Below, one piece after another: positions 33,344-44,468 of a stretch of DNA of 64,000 bases. The position numbers and the translations under genes were made by a program. Position 1 is the first letter of the stretch, and each line of letters begins with the position of its first letter. The stretch lies in contig NC_081415.1 of NCBI RefSeq assembly GCF_030272615.1, positions 267,544,425 to 267,608,424 of the forward strand, read 5' to 3'. The DNA is from Cryptomeria japonica (taxonomy: Eukaryota; Streptophyta; Pinopsida; Cupressales; Cupressaceae). The notes under the pieces were generated by a model. It saw nothing but the letters and a program-made list of their open reading frames with translations, had not been told where the DNA came from and did not search any database.

Positions 33344-33348
33344 AGTAG

Positions 33349-33509
33349 TAGTTAATGGATGTCTAGCTCTATTTACTCTAGATTGAAATTGCTTTAGTCT
33401 AATGTTTTTTCTTTCATTGTACCTTCTCTTTCATTGACATTTATTTATCAATTGTGGTTTCTCTCAGTAGTTATTTTCCCACACTCTCCTTTACTATAAT
33501 TTTTGTAGT
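33349..33509. other. Flank between solo LTR and element G
   Basis: A short AT-rich interval into which the solo LTR was inserted. Nothing recognised. Confidence 0.4.
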
Positions 33510-34268
33510 TGTGATGTAGGAAAATAGGCAAAGGATTCATAACATATAATTAGTCAACCATAAAACTAAAATGCTATAAAATTATTCCTAACACATTTAA
33601 TAAAGGAAATGAATATGAAACTAAAATCAAGATGCAAACCAAAAGCATGTATTTCCTTCATTGTGCCTCCATTGTTCTTCTTTCCCTTCAAATTTGATGT
33701 TGATCTCACCTACAAATGCAAGTGTATTTGAAAGCAAGATGATCTAAGATGATAAAATTATTTATACAACATAAGGATACTCAAAATGTGGTTGTTGAAA
33801 ATTAGCAATGAGAGCTCAATTTATAGAAAAATTGGGATTGATTGAATGGCTAAGATTGAAAATATTTTCGGTTAGATGGATGGACCTGATTGAGTGCACA
33901 ACAGAGCTGCAAATGGAAAGGTATTATGACAATAAATAATAAAATTTTTAATTATCTTCTCATAAATACCAAATTAACAAGTTGAAAATATCAGGAAGAT
34001 TCTAATATTTAAAAATTATTAAATATCTTCGTTCGAAAAGATAAATAGAAGAATTTAAAATAAATAAAATATCCTCTTATCAGAAAATTAATAAACAAGA
34101 TTTATTAATTATCTCCTCACAAGAAAAAAGCACATTTTTGAAGATGCATACCTCATTATGGAATTTAAAATTAAGATTAATGAGATAATGCCAAAAAGAT
34201 TGATTTCTGAAAATCAAGGAAAGATATATTAGTTTCCAAATTTAAAAAGAGTATAGGATGCCCCAACA
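33510..34268 (-). repeat. 3' LTR of element G
   Basis: Shares TGTGATGTAGGAAA, ATAATTAGTCAACCA, GATGCAAACCAAAAGCATG and AGATGCATACCTCATT with the right copy. Alignment by eye ends near 34,247; the boundary CCAACA at 34,268 (TGTTGG on the minus strand) is my best guess. Confidence 0.7.
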
Positions 34269-35122
34269 AACCAAGATCATGGGATGAAAAAGAGTGTATG
34301 GACAGTGATAGGATATGGATAATGTAAGCAAGATCAAAAATAGATAAGGGATATGGACTAAAGGTTGCGATAGGCTAAATAGTGATAGAAGGTTGCAATA
34401 AGCCAAGGAATGTGGATGAAAGGTTGTATAAGAAAATGGGTAAAGACCAAAAGTTGTGATAGACTAAAAGCTGCAAACATGATACATGATGTTCATGAAG
34501 ATCCTAAGCCTTGTCAAGATCAAATGTGATTAAAGGGGATATGGACATGGGGGATGATAGGATAATGGAGGGTATGTTAGGGTACGACAGGATAATGGGA
34601 TGATGAAGGGAAATAGGATATGAAGGATAAAACCTGCCCCCAAGTATGGTATGCAAGAAGTTCATAGATTACACATGCTTGTTTGTCAGGTTTTCATCAT
34701 GGTAATTTCCCAAGGAGCCTGTTTTCCAGGTTTTCACTAGTGGACAAATTATTTTTCTTTTTCTTTTTTTGAACTTTTTTTTTTGTATTTTTTAACTTTT
34801 ATTGCATTTTTGACTTTTGGAAGAAAATGGACATATGATAGGAGATGAAATACAGACTCAAGAATCTTGTTGTTTGGATAGTAGCCTTGAAAAATAGACC
34901 ATGACTATTGAAGGCATTCTCAAAGACGCTGGTAGGATAATGACATGGAAATGAGATGGGACTAAGGTAAGGATTTATGCAAAAGATTGGATAGGATAGA
35001 TGAAAGGATGAAAAATATGCATTAGATAATGGATAGGGTATTGGAAGAATTGCGCTTGAGCGGATGGATAATTTTTGACTTTTGGAAGAAAATGGACATA
35101 TGATAGGAGATGAAATACAGAC
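34269..35122 (-). other. 3' untranslated part of element G
   Basis: No gene. It is rich in 'gataggat' and 'aaaggttg' words, with a poly-T-rich stretch at 34,745-34,812, and runs into a tandem duplication. Confidence 0.5.
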
Positions 35123-35337
35123 TCAAGCATCTTGTTGTTTGGATAGTAGCTTTGAAAAATGGACCATGACTATTGAAGGTATGCTTAAAGGCGCTAGCAG
35201 GATAATGACATGGAAATGAGATGGGACTAAGGTAAGGATCAATGCAAAATTAATGGATAAGATGGATGAAAGGATGAAAAATATGCATTTGATAATGGAT
35301 CTAGGGTATTGGAAGAATTGCACTTGAGCGGATGGAA
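34806..35337 (-). repeat. Tandem duplication of a 265-bp unit
   Basis: Units 34,806-35,070 and 35,071-35,337 both open ATTTTTGACTTTTGGAAG and close near CTTGAGCGGATGGA. They differ at roughly one base in ten. The offset of the matching words is 265 bp. The second copy overlaps the 3' end of the degenerate ORF. Confidence 0.8.
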
Positions 35338-38092
35338 ATGTTGGTAAGATCAACATTGGCACACACCTTGAGGGGTGATGGACTGATGGAGGAAAAATGG
35401 ATTTTAGATATTGAGATTTTGATGGAGGAAAGGATGGGGATTTTGGGACATATTGACCCAAAATGGATGATGGAGGAATAGATTTGAAAGGTTTGGATGG
35501 AGGAATAGCAATTATGGATGCCAATTTTGATGTTTCTTTAGACTGTTGTGCTTCAAGGTGCCTCTTGGGAATCCACACTATTTTTTAGTTTTCATGCTTT
35601 TGTGGTTCCTTGGAATGCATTGCTTGCACAAGGGATTTAGGAACCCGTATAGATTTTGACTTTGTTTTTATTTTCTCAGTGGGCCTTTGTGGCCTTTTGG
35701 ATATTTCGTTTTCTTTTTGGATCATATTTTGCTTTGTTTTGACATGTCGATTAGATTGGACATGTTGATCCTTGACTGTATATGGATTGTTAGACTTATA
35801 ACTTTTATGCTTAGCATCCAAATTGCTTGGAGAGGGAAAGGAATGCATGGATTGATAGGAATGAAATGGAGGTTGTTTGGATGGATGGAAGGTGCTCAAG
35901 GATGTGTGCCTTTGCTGACCTTATAGAAGGGATGAAGGGATATAAGGACCTAAAATGGTTGGAAGGGATGAAGGGAAAGGCGTATGTTTGGATTTTTATG
36001 GAAGGCTATCAATGTCTTGAGGAATGTCACTGAGGCCATGACCATTGGGATTTTATTTAACATGGAGGGATTATTGCTTGTGGAGGTCTACACCTTTGCC
36101 TTATCAATATTTTGACCTGTAGAAAACTCTTTTCTTTGGGAAGAAGACACAAGTCCATTATGAGGTGGATATGATATGGAATAAATGATGGGATCATGAA
36201 GTGGATCAAACTAGACAAAAAAGGAGGAACCAATTGTGCATGTAGGGGGTTCATGAACATCTTGCACCAACATGTTAGAATCACGAGGGGGATTAGGACC
36301 ACTAGGGGGATCAGGATCAATGACAGGCTCTTCATGAGATGGATTAGGAGGAATAATTGGATCATCAAAGGAAATGAGATCTTGGAGTGTATATGGAGGA
36401 TTAGGACATGGAGATGGAGGAATAAAGAATTCTTGTGGAGGATCTAAAGGGATGATATCTTTTTGTGGAGGATATTAAAATGAAGGGATAATTTGGTCTT
36501 GACAAGGAGGAAGATCATTGGATTCCTCTGTAAAGGTGCCATGCTCTTGACTTTCAATGGGATCATTAGGAATGACATAAGGGATATCTTGATATTTCTT
36601 AGGAAGTGGAATGCTAATGGGACTTGAAAAGGTATCGTGTTCTTAGATAAAATGGATAGGAATATGGGAATCATCTTGAGTGTTTGGGAAGATGGGATCA
36701 TAGTCAACAATTGGATGGGATGATAAGGTTTCAAGATCTTGACCTTGATCTATTTTAGGACTCATTTCTCCATGCTCTAAATTATCCTCTTGACATGGGG
36801 TTGGACTTTGGATATGCATGGGGGATTTTTGCAAGGGATCAACAATTTGACATGAGGGAGATGGACTTTGAATGGGACTCTCTAAAAGAGAAGAATCCGG
36901 TGGCATTAAATCTTTCATTTCTAAATAGTACAAGGGATTTGTATAAAGACATAGATTACCATGTATTTCTGTTGCAGACAAACCTTGGGAGGATGCATTA
37001 TTTGATGTATCATTCGGAGGTGATGGTGAAAATTTCTCTTGTGAAGATTTAGGAGATGATATGGGAGGTTCTTGTGAAGCTTCAAAAGGTGTAGGAATAG
37101 AGGCCATTGGAAAGTCAATTTTTTTATGCGGGAGTGAGCCATTGCTAGACATAGGTGCATGATTTTGATCTTTCTCAAAAAAATCACTTAGGACTCTCTT
37201 TAAGAGATTTGTAATAGAGATACCTTTCTTTGGAGAAGAATTTTAATCCTTGCGAGCTTTTGACATGGCTACGTTTGGATTTTGGACTTGTTTGAATGGG
37301 ATTTGGTTTTGGTTTGATGTTACATTTTGATTTTGAATTGGGTTTTGGTTGAATTGGTCTGACATGTTTGAAATTTGTCTTGGTGCGAGTTGCAACGGTT
37401 GTTTCTAAATTTGTGGTTGTAGACGTTGATATTGATTTTTTGATTGGAATTGATGTTGATACTCCATTGTTGGTTGAATGAATTGTTGACATTGTATGTT
37501 TGGTTGTGTTGATTGGATATGTTGGACCATTGGTTGTGTTGGTTAGAAATGTTGGATCATCAATTGTTGTTGGATGATTGGTTGTTGTTGGATCATTGGA
37601 TGTTGTTGGATTATTGGTTGTGTATGTTGGATCATTGGTTGTTGATTCAATATTTGATTGAATGAAGTTTTATGAAATGGAGTCTGGTTTGGGACTTGGT
37701 TGAAATTATTTCATCATCTCTATTTGAGAGGTGAGAGCTAGTATGTCTGATCGTTCGATAAGAGCTCTTGCATCAATTGGCTCAATATTTGGATTTGGAC
37801 CTAGAAATTTTTGAAACATTTTGGACATTTGTGATCTATTCTTCTCAATGTTTTTTACTTTTTGTTCCGAGATCTTTGTTTCTCAAGGTAGTTTCTCCAC
37901 TAGTTTTCATATTTGGATACTTGTTTCATCATAAAATGTTTGACCGATATTGCCTTGTTGTTGGGTTGGATAGAATTGTGATTGTCTTGGATAAAAACTT
38001 GATTGCATTATGTAATTGATTGAACCCATCATCGGTTGACATGTCAAACTTTGTTGCATCATAGGAGCGTGGAATCTTGTTTCAATAGACAT
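35123..38092 (-). pseudogene. Long degenerate ORF of element G, function unknown
   Basis: Minus-strand coding potential in overlapping frames, starting MSIETRFHAPMMQQSLTCQP at 38,092. Next comes a Thr/Asn/Pro-rich tract of repeats like NDPTTTNHPTT (about 37,650-37,500), a basic block with KPKPNPIQTSPKSKRSHVKS (about 37,250), a Pro/Ser-rich part (37,152-36,643) and a tail with KSIRVPKSLVQAMHSKEPQ (35,650) and WIPKRHLEAQQSK (35,575). At least two frameshifts and several stops. No zinc knuckle or catalytic motif is visible. It may be a highly diverged Gag or an accessory ORF; I do not assign a function. Confidence 0.45.
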
Positions 38093-40099
38093 GTCACTAT
38101 GCTATGCAATATTTTTGGGATTTTAGATTTTAAGGATGCAATGAGGTGCAACTAATGGAATTGACAAATGCCTAAAAGTATGGCAAATGCAACTTATGTT
38201 TTTAGTCCTTTTGAGTCTTTGGAATGTTAATAAAATGCAACTAAGTGCAACGTTAGGGAATGATGGTGCAATCTATTTTTTAAAATTTTTTCAAGATCTG
38301 GACAAACTTTTGGAATGCAAAGCTAAAGATGCAACTTTGAGAAGATGAAATGAAGTCAAGACCTTAATTAACAAAAGAACAAAGGATAAAATGATGATAG
38401 GAAAAAATGACAATGTTTCTCCTACACACTTGGATACTAAGATAGGTTTGACAAAATGATGTTGACAAAAGGAAAATTTTTGGACAAGGTCAAGACTCCC
38501 TAACAACAACTTAGGGTATGATCTAAAGTTTTGATTTTGTAAGTTTGACAAACGTAATTTTGAGACTAAATACAAATTGGCAATGATAATGACAAAACCT
38601 AAGGATATGATATGAATATGATATGACCTCAAGATATGATATGATCTAGATATATGATATGATATGACAAAATGATGTCCTATGACAATGTTGACCTAAG
38701 ACAAAACCAAGGGTTGGACTATGCAATGATAAAGCCAATGTAAAAAAGGCATATGCAAGGCAATAATATGACCTAATTAAAAACCTAGTTTTGGTATGAT
38801 AATACAATGAAAATGAATGATAATGACCTAGGAAGATCACCTTAAACCTAAATGCAAAATGAGGAAAATGATAATGCAAGGAAGGATAATGGATATATGT
38901 CCTAGATGTATGATTAAACTATGAAAAACCTAGCCCTAAGTGACATGAATTTTGAAACAAGGATATCCAATGTTTTGACAAGCCAAGTTTGTAAAATCTT
39001 TTGAATGTTGGATGGATACTTGGAGAAAATTTTGACCTTTGTTTGAAGTTTGTTTGATATGAAACTTTTTTGAACTTTTGGAAACTTTGTTTGCTTTTGA
39101 TGACTAGGGTTGTTTATGATTGCTTGTGAGAATTTTTTCGATTTCCAATGTTTGTTTGATATGTTGATTGTGTCCTTTGTTTGTGATTCACTATTTAACA
39201 AGTACAAAAGACAAAATGTTTGTTTGACTTTGAAAGAAGACACTCATGGCATTCAACAACAAATCCTAAGGCTGGAAAGGACAATACTTGTTGAATCCCA
39301 TAGCAATAAAATACCACATTCAACTGGATAATCAGAAGCTTGGTAGCACTGGCTCCCCTCCACAACACTCACTTCTCAAGCAATACCAAGCTTCAAATTT
39401 CTTAGGTCATCACTTCCCAAGAAATTTACTACCTCTAATTGAGGGGCACATGAGGGGTTTCTTCAACATGCGCATATCACAACACCTGAGTCAACAAGTA
39501 GAAGGTTTTGGGTCTCTAAGCACAAGGGGTTGTAGTCAAGGCATCCGTTTGAGTGGCCATAATCAACAACATTTTCCACTTTGTTAAAGGAGGCCTCCCA
39601 TCCAATAGAGGTTATGCTCTACAAGTTTTTACGTGCCACACAAACATTAAGGAAGGCATAAAATTGTTATGGAAGCATGTAACACTCATCGCTTGTAACT
39701 TTCATCACAAACACATTTGTTTATAGTGGCTCGGAAGAGCTTGGCTTTAGCTTGTTGCCACTTGGGTCATTCCCTCTCACCTGGCCTTATAGGCTACTCA
39801 GGAGGCAGACCCTCTAAAGGTTAAAACATGCAAAACATCTAAACAAAAATTTGACAAACATTGATTCTTTAACCCTTAGAAATTGAAATATGCTCTAAGC
39901 TACAAAACAAAAACAAATGTTTCAAATGTAATCCTTTGACCACGTCCTGCACCAAATCAATTAGTAGTTTCAATGAAATCTTTTCCCCATGAATGCCAAT
40001 ATGCTACACAAATCATCGATAAGCTATGCAATTTGTACGCCTACTTAAAAAGCCAGATGTAGATTGCGGGGTTCATTTTAACACCTTATGAAATGAAAT

Positions 40100-40320
40100 G
40101 AGAATTTGTTGTTCATTCAATCCCCTAACTAGACTATGTGATTATTCATTTTGAAACCCTTAGTGGATTGTAATGAGAGTTTTTTGTTGATTGACCTCCT
40201 AATTAGGCTATATGAGGAATTGTTGTTCATTCGAATCTCCTAATTAGGCTATGTGAAGAATTGTTGTTCATTTAAACCCTCTAATTAAACTCTGTGAAGA
40301 ATTGTTGTTCATTGCATGTT
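40100..40320 (-). repeat. Tandem array of GAATTGTTGTTCATT units
   Basis: Four to five imperfect 40-60 bp units, each with (G)AATTGTTGTTCATT followed by 'cctaattaggctatgtgaa' or a variant (about 40,102, 40,180, 40,218, 40,258 and 40,300). Confidence 0.65.
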
Positions 40321-40374
40321 AAGGAATCCTGCATAAATCATTGTTTAGACTCCATAAATCCCACATGCAATAAT

Positions 40375-40595
40375 ATATCCTCACATAAAACATGCATGCA
40401 ACAACAAATTAACACTTGAAACCTACACGCAACAATGGATTAGTGCAAAAAACATGCATGCAACAATAGATTAGTGAAAAAAATGTGCATGCAAGAACAA
40501 ATTAGTTCAAACAACAATAGATCAATACATAAAACCTGCATGCAAACATATATCAACATCTAAAACCTGCATGCAAATAAATTCATATAATTGTT
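40375..40595 (-). repeat. Tandem array of CATGCATGCAA units
   Basis: Repeats of about 35-40 bp built on 'acatgcatgcaacaatagatta' with drift: CATGCATGCAACAA at about 40,390 and 40,453, ATGTGCATGCAAGAA near 40,483, and CCTGCATGCAAA at about 40,537 and 40,567. Confidence 0.65.
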
Positions 40596-40606
40596 AGGTT
40601 TTGCAT

Positions 40607-40625
40607 GTTCACGTCGGGTTCACCA
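40607..40625 (-). other. Primer-binding site of element G
   Basis: On the minus strand TGGTGAACCCGACGTGAAC lies five bases after the right LTR. It resembles the TGGTGAAATCGACATC site of element K (56,042). I could not name the matching tRNA with certainty. Confidence 0.6.
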
Positions 40626-41245
40626 AAAAATGTGATGTAGGAAATTAGGCAAACGATTCATAGCATATAATTAGTCAACCACAAAATGAAAAATTCTATA
40701 AAAATATTCCTAACACATTCAATAAAGGAAATGAAGATGAAACTAAAATCAAGATGCAAACCAAAAGCATGTATTTCCTTCATTGCTCCTTCATTGTTCT
40801 TCTTTCTCCTTCAAATTTGATCTTGATCTCACCTACAAATGCAAATATATTTGAAAGAAAGATGATAAAATGATTTAGAAAACATAAGGATACTCAAAAT
40901 ATGGTTGTTGAAAATGAACAATGAGAACTCAATATATAGAAAAATTGGGATTGATTGAATGGCTAAGATTGAAAAGATTTTTGGTTAGATAGATAGACTT
41001 GATTGAGTGCACAATAGAGCTTCCATTCAGGGAAGGATGAAGATAGGAGAAAGAAAATAGAAATATATTATGAGAATAATAATAAAATATTTAATTATCT
41101 TCTCATAAATACCAAATTAGCAGGTTGAAAATATCAAAAGGATTTTAATAATTAAAAATTATTAAATATCTTCATTAGAAAAGATAAATAGAAGAATTAA
41201 AAATAAATAAAATATCTTATAAGAAAATTAATAAAAAGATTTATT

Positions 41246-42946
41246 GACTCATTCATGGGTTCTCAAGGGTTCATCCTTCATGTGGGGTGTATAGGAAAAA
41301 GGAGGAAGTGTGGTCTAATTCGGAGCAGGGGTGCATCAAAATAAATTTTGATGGGGCATCTAGAGGTAACCTGAGCATCTTAGGGGTGGGATGTGTTTCT
41401 CATGATGAGGAAGGGATAATTCTTTTCAAGGGAGCACGAATGCTACATGACGCAACTAATAATAAAGTAGAGGTGCAGGTTGCCTTACTAGTAGTCGAAT
41501 TGGCCGCTAACATGAATGTCCCGAAGGTGCATTTGGAAGGAGATTCCAAGGTAGTGGTGGACGCAATTATGAAAGGTGCATCCCTGAGTTGGAAATTAAA
41601 TAAATTCATAACACTGATTTGTTCAAAATTAAATAACTTCCAAGATTTTTGCATCTCATATTAGAAGGGGTGTGAATAGGATAGCAGATGTTTTATCAAA
41701 TGTGGCATGCGCTTTGGACAAGTGTGTGATGAGGTGGTGGGGAAGAGATGATGCCATAATACAATGACATGCTTAAACAATTTGTATCATCTTTTATTTA
41801 TGAGAAAAGATGAAGTGCATGAGAAGGATGTTTATTTATTTACCCAAGACATTAGGTTGTCTCGGTTGATATTGGCAATAAATGCCAATTTTCTCTGCAG
41901 TGGCAGTGGAGGCTGGGACAAACTCATTAATAGAAGTAATGGGAATGAGTGTCTATTCAATGCATCTAGTGGGGGTTTTTTGTGGTCTGCGAAAGTGGAT
42001 TATCGATAGAGTGAGGCTAGTTTCATGTTTGGAAAGTGCAATGGAGGCCAACTTCACATTGAAAACCACCAAATTGTTGACGATATTCTTGGGGTCGAAT
42101 TTGAAGAGACTCTTGAAGAGCATGTTCTCCTCGAAGGAACCATTGTTTCTGAAGAGTGTGTAGTTGGTTTTGGGGGAAGATGTGGAGGTAATTGGCCATA
42201 GATATCGAACAATGCTGGATATTTACTCCCTTATTATGGCTTGGGGGATCGAATTGGACTCTTCATGTGTAGAAGTTCTCAAGATAATGCAGGCAATTGT
42301 GCCACCAGAATATCTGAATAATTTAGAGTCATTGCTGGAGTGGGTGGTACCAGGTTGGGGGTTTGATGTCTCTGATGATGTTCTAGAGAACCACCAAGAT
42401 TTAAGGGGTAGACATATTCCTTTCCTCAAACGGTGGGAAGCGATGAAGGCCAAGTTTAGAGAGACGATGAGAAGAGGGTGGGAGGCACTAAAAATGTATG
42501 TGCAGATAGTGGAACCTAAAGATATTATAAGATAGGCCCGTGAGGAAGCAGTGGATGTGGAAGCGAGTGGGATAAGGCTACACCCAAGGACCAGACGCTT
42601 GACTGCAGAGATGGCGAAGGTGAATGCGCCTCTAGAAATTCTTCCAGGTAGTGCCAGTTAATTTGTTTCTGGTTGCTTGCCTCTATTCAATTGAGGCTTT
42701 TATTTCTGCTCATTAGACTTAAACTTTTAATTTTGATCCTATATATGTATTGATTGTATGATGAGCGGTTTCATACAGTAGGAGTTTTGGGTGGGTCTGC
42801 AACTTTGTATTCGGGTAGTGGTTTGTTTGAAATAGTGGTATGGTGGGAAGGTGGTTGGGTGTTTTTTGACCTAAGATGTTTCCTTTTGAAGATGTACTAC
42901 TTTATTTTATATTAATAAAACTAAACATTATCGATCAAAAAAAAAT
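41246..42946 (+). mobile_element. LINE H: 5'-truncated LINE inside an LTR
   Basis: A 1.7-kb segment absent from the matching left LTR. It ends ATTAATAAAACTAAACATTA then TCGATC and an A-run, as plant LINEs do. Flanks AATAAAAAGATTTATT (about 41,229) and AATAAAAATTATT (about 42,944) look like a target duplication with a 2-3 bp difference. It starts within the RNase H zone, so it is strongly 5'-truncated. Confidence 0.8.
41287..42670 (+). pseudogene. LINE RNase H and C-terminal extension
   Basis: RNase H of the LINE type: CIKINFDGASRGNLSILGVG, GARMLHDATNNKVEVQVALL with the active-site Glu, VHLEGDSKVVVDAIMKGASL, then after a frameshift at about 41,650 RRGVNRIADVLSNVACALDK. After a stop near 41,768 coding-like sequence goes on for 300 codons in shifting frames: HIENHQIVDDILGVEFEETL (about 42,050), MLDIYSLIMAWGIELDSS (42,210), LLEWVVPGWGFDVSDDVLEN (42,330), HPRTRRLTAEMAKVNAPLEI (42,580). 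I do not recognise this extension. It is Trp/Glu-rich and keeps codon-like structure. Confidence 0.7.
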
Positions 42947-43490
42947 AAAAATTATTAATTATCTCCTCCCAAGAAAAAAATAGTTTTTTGAAGATGCATA
43001 CCTCATTTTGAAATTTAAAATTAAGATTAATGAGATATTGCCAAAAAGATTGATTTTTAAAAAATCAAGGAAAGATATTAGTTTCCAAATTTGAAAAGTA
43101 GGAGGATTTTAAGAAAAGATTTAATAATTAAAAATTATTAAATATCTTCATATAAGAGGATAAAACAGAAGAATAAAAAATTAAAAAAAAGGAAATATCC
43201 TCACATGAGAGGATAAATAGGATAGTTAATAAACAAGATTTATTAATTATCTCCTCACAAAAAACAGATAAAGATGAATAAATAAACAAAATTTATTAAT
43301 TATCCTTATTTTGGAGGAAAATAAATATGATAAATTAATAAAAATGATTTATTAATTTATTGCTATATTTATGAACTAGTTAATTAAATAAAATGAATTT
43401 ATTTAATTAATGAACAACAGAGACAAATAAATATTTTATTAAATTCATTTATTTAGGACTTAGAAGAATTGTTAGTAAAAGGGGGTTTGA

Positions 43491-43780
43491 TTAATTAATT
43501 AAACCTAAGAGGCATTATGCAGATGATATCTTAAAAATAGGAGACACAAGTGTTGACCATTTTTTTAGTGTTTATAGCAGTTACCATAGAATAACAACCT
43601 ACAAGTTCATAATGCAAACATAATGTTACCCATTTCAAGTTATATGAACCCACATTTGTCAAGTAAATGCAAAATTTTAACCATAAAGGATTGATCAATG
43701 TGGATAGATATCCTTGCATTGTGAAGACTTGTGTTCAGTCCCGAATCTCAACTAAAATTATAAGGCTCGATATTTTTTGT
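43491..43780. other. Interval with no recognised feature
   Basis: AT-rich flank between element G and the tRNA-like sequence. The segment just left of the tRNA-like piece may be the body of a SINE, but no second copy is in the window. Confidence 0.3.
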
Positions 43781-43856
43781 GTCGTAGTTGGAGATTGAAC
43801 TGGGGTCACCTGCATGATAGACAACAATACTCACCACTATACTACACAAGGAACTA
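43781..43856 (-). pseudogene. tRNA-Asp-like pseudogene or SINE head
   Basis: On the minus strand, TGTAGTATAGTGGTGAGTAT gives the D-arm and A box of plant tRNA-Asp. GGTGACCCCAGTTCAATCTC gives the variable loop, T-arm and B box, followed by CAACTACGAC as the acceptor strand. The anticodon position reads ATC rather than GTC and the anticodon stem is poor, so it is not a working gene. It may be an isolated pseudogene or the head of a tRNA-derived SINE whose body would be 43,780-43,720. Confidence 0.6.
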
Positions 43857-43939
43857 GAAGTTGTCCTTACCAAAACAATACCAATTCACAAGAAGGATTG
43901 GGCTTCTAGGTTGTAAGGAGCAGTCTAGGCATGTAGGAT

Positions 43940-44403
43940 CACATGGAAGAATACTACGATCTCACCATTTGAGTTTATATATGGAATTAAAGTTATTATA
44001 CCTATAGAAGTTAAGTATAATAAACAACAATACAACTTGGAATTTATTTGATAGAAGCTCAAAAATAAAGGATTGAAAATCTAGATTCTTTGGATGAATC
44101 CAGACAAGAGACCCTTCAATGAATGGAATTATTGTAGGCTCAAAGGATCAAGTGACATAATAGATTCATGAAAACAAAAAAATTGATGTGGGAGATTGGG
44201 CTCTACTTTAGGATTCATGGTATAAGGATAACCCAAGGAAACTACAACCTTGATGGCTGGGACCATACAAGATTGCTAAAGTATTTCCAAATGGTGTAGT
44301 CTGGTTGCATACCATTGACCCAATGAAATTTTCCTTTTTGGTCAATGGTCATAAATTTATATTCTATAACAAAATTGTTATCAAAGAGAAATTTTTCCAA
44401 TAA
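43940..44403 (+). pseudogene. Gypsy integrase C-terminal remnant
   Basis: Frames give SPFEFIYGIKVIIPIEVKYN (about 43,960-44,020), the end of the integrase core. Then come KKIDVGDWALL, DGWDHTRLLKYFQ-like sequence and, in another frame, PYKIAKVFPNGVVWLHTIDP with KFSFLVNGHKFIFYNK (about 44,260-44,370), the usual post-integrase tail of gypsy elements. It is cut off by copia element I at 44,469. Confidence 0.7.
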
Positions 44404-44468
44404 CATGTTTCTTTAGTATACACATCTCCTACTCCTAATATTCCACAATCAGGAACAACTGATATTTT

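Larger units (their letters stand above)
38093..40606 (-). other. 5' leader of element G
   Basis: 2.5 kb between the primer site and the ORF with no coding signal. It includes a tract of 'gatatgat' words (38,590-38,670), a GC-richer block (39,290-39,810), and the two tandem arrays listed separately. Confidence 0.5.
33510..43490 (-). mobile_element. Element G: large minus-strand LTR element without pol
   Basis: Direct LTRs at 33,510 and 40,631 (both start TGTGATGTAGGAAA on the plus strand). The primer site beside the right LTR gives minus orientation. The interior has a long leader, a degenerate Ser/Thr/Pro/Asn-rich ORF (about 38,092-35,100) and a repetitive 3' region, but no recognisable protease, RT, RNase H or integrase. 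It is thus a large non-autonomous derivative, probably gypsy-dependent given the shared primer-site type with element K. LINE H sits in its right LTR. Confidence 0.75.
40631..43490 (-). repeat. 5' LTR of element G, interrupted by LINE H
   Basis: Matches the left LTR at 40,631-41,245 and again from 42,946 to about 43,096. The gap is LINE H. Beyond that it carries an extra 400 bp (43,097-43,490) repeating an LTR module (AATTAAAAATTATTAAATAT then CTTCAT) already present at about 41,150. The left LTR has this module once. The outer end is approximate. Confidence 0.65.

Noticed and set aside
36057-36447. ORFs on both strands at 36,057-36,447
   Set aside because: Shadow frames of the degenerate ORF of element G with low complexity.
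40375-40595. CATGCATGCAA repeats as a CRISPR-like array
   Set aside because: Unit size, drift and eukaryotic retroelement context do not fit; no spacers of regular length.
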